The notes beneath the pieces were generated by a model, which saw only the letters and a program-made list of their open reading frames with translations, ran no database searches and was not told the DNA's origin. A stretch of 43,133 nucleotides of DNA, taken from assembly GCA_023660035.1 (NCBI GenBank), contig JAGXOF010000001.1:1-43133 (forward strand). Reading direction: 5' to 3'. Below, piece by piece: positions 42,443 through 43,133 of this stretch. The translations under genes were made by a program, and so were the position numbers. Origin of the DNA: Dehalococcoidia bacterium LH_S1. Lineage in GTDB: Bacteria > Chloroflexota > Dehalococcoidia > SZUA-161 > SpSt-899. Each line of letters starts with the position of its first letter. The stretch's first letter is position 1.

Positions 42443-43133
42443 CTATTTAGACTGTAAAAACTCTCGCGTATAGTCGTCCGAGGTCAAGTCCAGCTTTGAA
42501 ACGGCGCTTGTGGAGATCCCGGTCAAGGCGTTGAAGAATTCCTCCTCGATTCTTGCCTTTGTTTCCTCATCCTTTCCTTCAATGCGGCAGATGAGCATGG
42601 GCTGGGTGTTGGACTTCCTGACTAGTGCTTGCCCGAGCCAGCTCCCTTCGCTGTCTACCCACTTTATTAGCCCTCCGTCGATGGTGTCTATGGGATATCC
42701 TTTAGCCTGGAATATCTCTATCACAGCCTCGACTACCTCCTGTTTCTCTGAGAGTATATTGGTAGGCAGCTTTATGTTTATCTCCGGCGAGGCAGGATAT
42801 CTGGGTATTTCCTCGTCCAGGTCGATGAAGGTTTTGCCTTCTTTCAGACCATTGGCAATGGCCGTCAGCACCTTGACCGCTGCGAAGGTCCCATCGTCGA
42901 AAATCCAGTTCTCCTCGTGACCTGACATCTGATGTCCGGAAAGCTCGGCTGCAAGGGCCACCGGCTGCTTATTTCCCCTGAGGTCGACAGTGCCTCCGGA
43001 CAGTTTTGCCTCTGGAAGGCCGTCTCGCAGTGCGCGGGTCAGCGTCTTGACACCATCCTTTATGAAGGCGAATCCGGTGGGGCTCATGATGTATTCTCCG
43101 CTCTGCGATGTTATAAATTCCTCGGCTACCCGG
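42443..43133 (-). CDS. phosphohexomutase (phosphomannomutase/phosphoglucomutase) C-terminal part, cut by the window edge
   Basis: The frame runs past the window end, with codons for RVAEEFITSQSGEYIMSPTG before the first internal ATG (43087), so the true start lies outside. FIKDGVKTL and AAELSGHQMSGHEENWIFDDG (the GELSGH-type substrate loop with Ala instead of Gly) belong to domain III. A C-terminal domain IV follows, including CRIEGKDEETKARIEEEF. The enzyme interconverts hexose 1- and 6-phosphates for cell-surface sugars. The phosphoserine loop lies beyond the edge, so the exact substrate cannot be judged. Confidence 0.82.
   Translation of the reverse strand, partial: RVAEEFITSQSGEYIMSPTGFAFIKDGVKTLTRALRDGLPEAKLSGGTVDLRGNKQPVALAAELSGHQMSGHEENWIFDDGTFAAVKVLTAIANGLKEGKTFIDLDEEIPRYPASPEINIKLPTNILSEKQEVVEAVIEIFQAKGYPIDTIDGGLIKWVDSEGSWLGQALVRKSNTQPMLICRIEGKDEETKARIEEEFFNALTGISTSAVSKLDLTSDDYTREFLQSK

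Overview
The window looks like a bacterial chromosome of moderate GC content and high coding density. The gene content suggests a Dehalococcoidia-like member of the Chloroflexota. This taxonomic call is an inference from gene style, not from a marker search. The supporting features are a PyrB carrying a PyrI-type zinc tail, an EF-G2-type paralogue, a UPF0182 membrane protein, a Na+-pump decarboxylase beta subunit, a collagen-like surface protein, many radical-SAM enzymes and frequent TTG/GTG starts. It is mostly a housekeeping region with a few decayed patches.

Layout. (1) 1-729: an insertion-sequence-like end abuts a 5'-truncated short-chain dehydrogenase. (2) 783-3504 (+): a PyrR attenuator, then pyrR, pyrB (with the zinc tail) and radC, meeting recN tail to tail. 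(3) 3501-14222 (-): recN, a radical-SAM protein and a small methyltransferase, then a probable operon transcribed pfkA, SPASM radical SAM, pflX-like, yhaO-like nuclease, yhaN-like ATPase. (4) 14329-22034: purL (+) converges on a B12-binding/radical-SAM protein (-). That gene diverges from prfA-prmC-(oadG-like)-oadB (+), which ends at a strong bidirectional terminator. (5) 22108-25027: an EF-G2-like gene (-) diverges from an uncharacterised gene (+). (6) 25117-26504: tRNA-His sits between two internally deleted genes, a DUF763 pseudogene and a shortened nitroreductase. (7) 26822-33588 (+): rpsO-pnp, the lysine/diaminopimelate genes dapB-asd-dapA, then rsmD-coaD. (8) 33599-36122: ilvE (-), a gene-poor stretch, a 5'-truncated tyrosine recombinase relic and tRNA-Thr. 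(9) 36287-43133: an uncertain small ORF, UPF0182, the collagen-like protein, thrH, a secreted nuclease lipoprotein (-) and the C-terminal part of a phosphohexomutase running off the window (-).

How the genes work together. Pyrimidine synthesis appears controlled by a classical PyrR-dependent RNA attenuator just upstream of pyrR. prfA-prmC pairs release factor 1 with the methylase of its GGQ motif. rpsO-pnp is the usual S15/PNPase pair. dapB-asd-dapA make diaminopimelate precursors from aspartate, and thrH could act on homoserine or phosphoserine. The yhaO/yhaN pair is an SbcCD-like nuclease-ATPase couple.

The points most worth a second look are: the Na+-pump beta subunit with a barrel-sandwich-like (biotinyl/lipoyl-like) insert after its second membrane helix, encoded without an alpha subunit nearby; the PyrB fused only to the zinc half of PyrI; the cluster of internal deletions around tRNA-His; and the collagen-like protein built from duplicated modules. 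I did not find a convincing new defence system or a CRISPR array.
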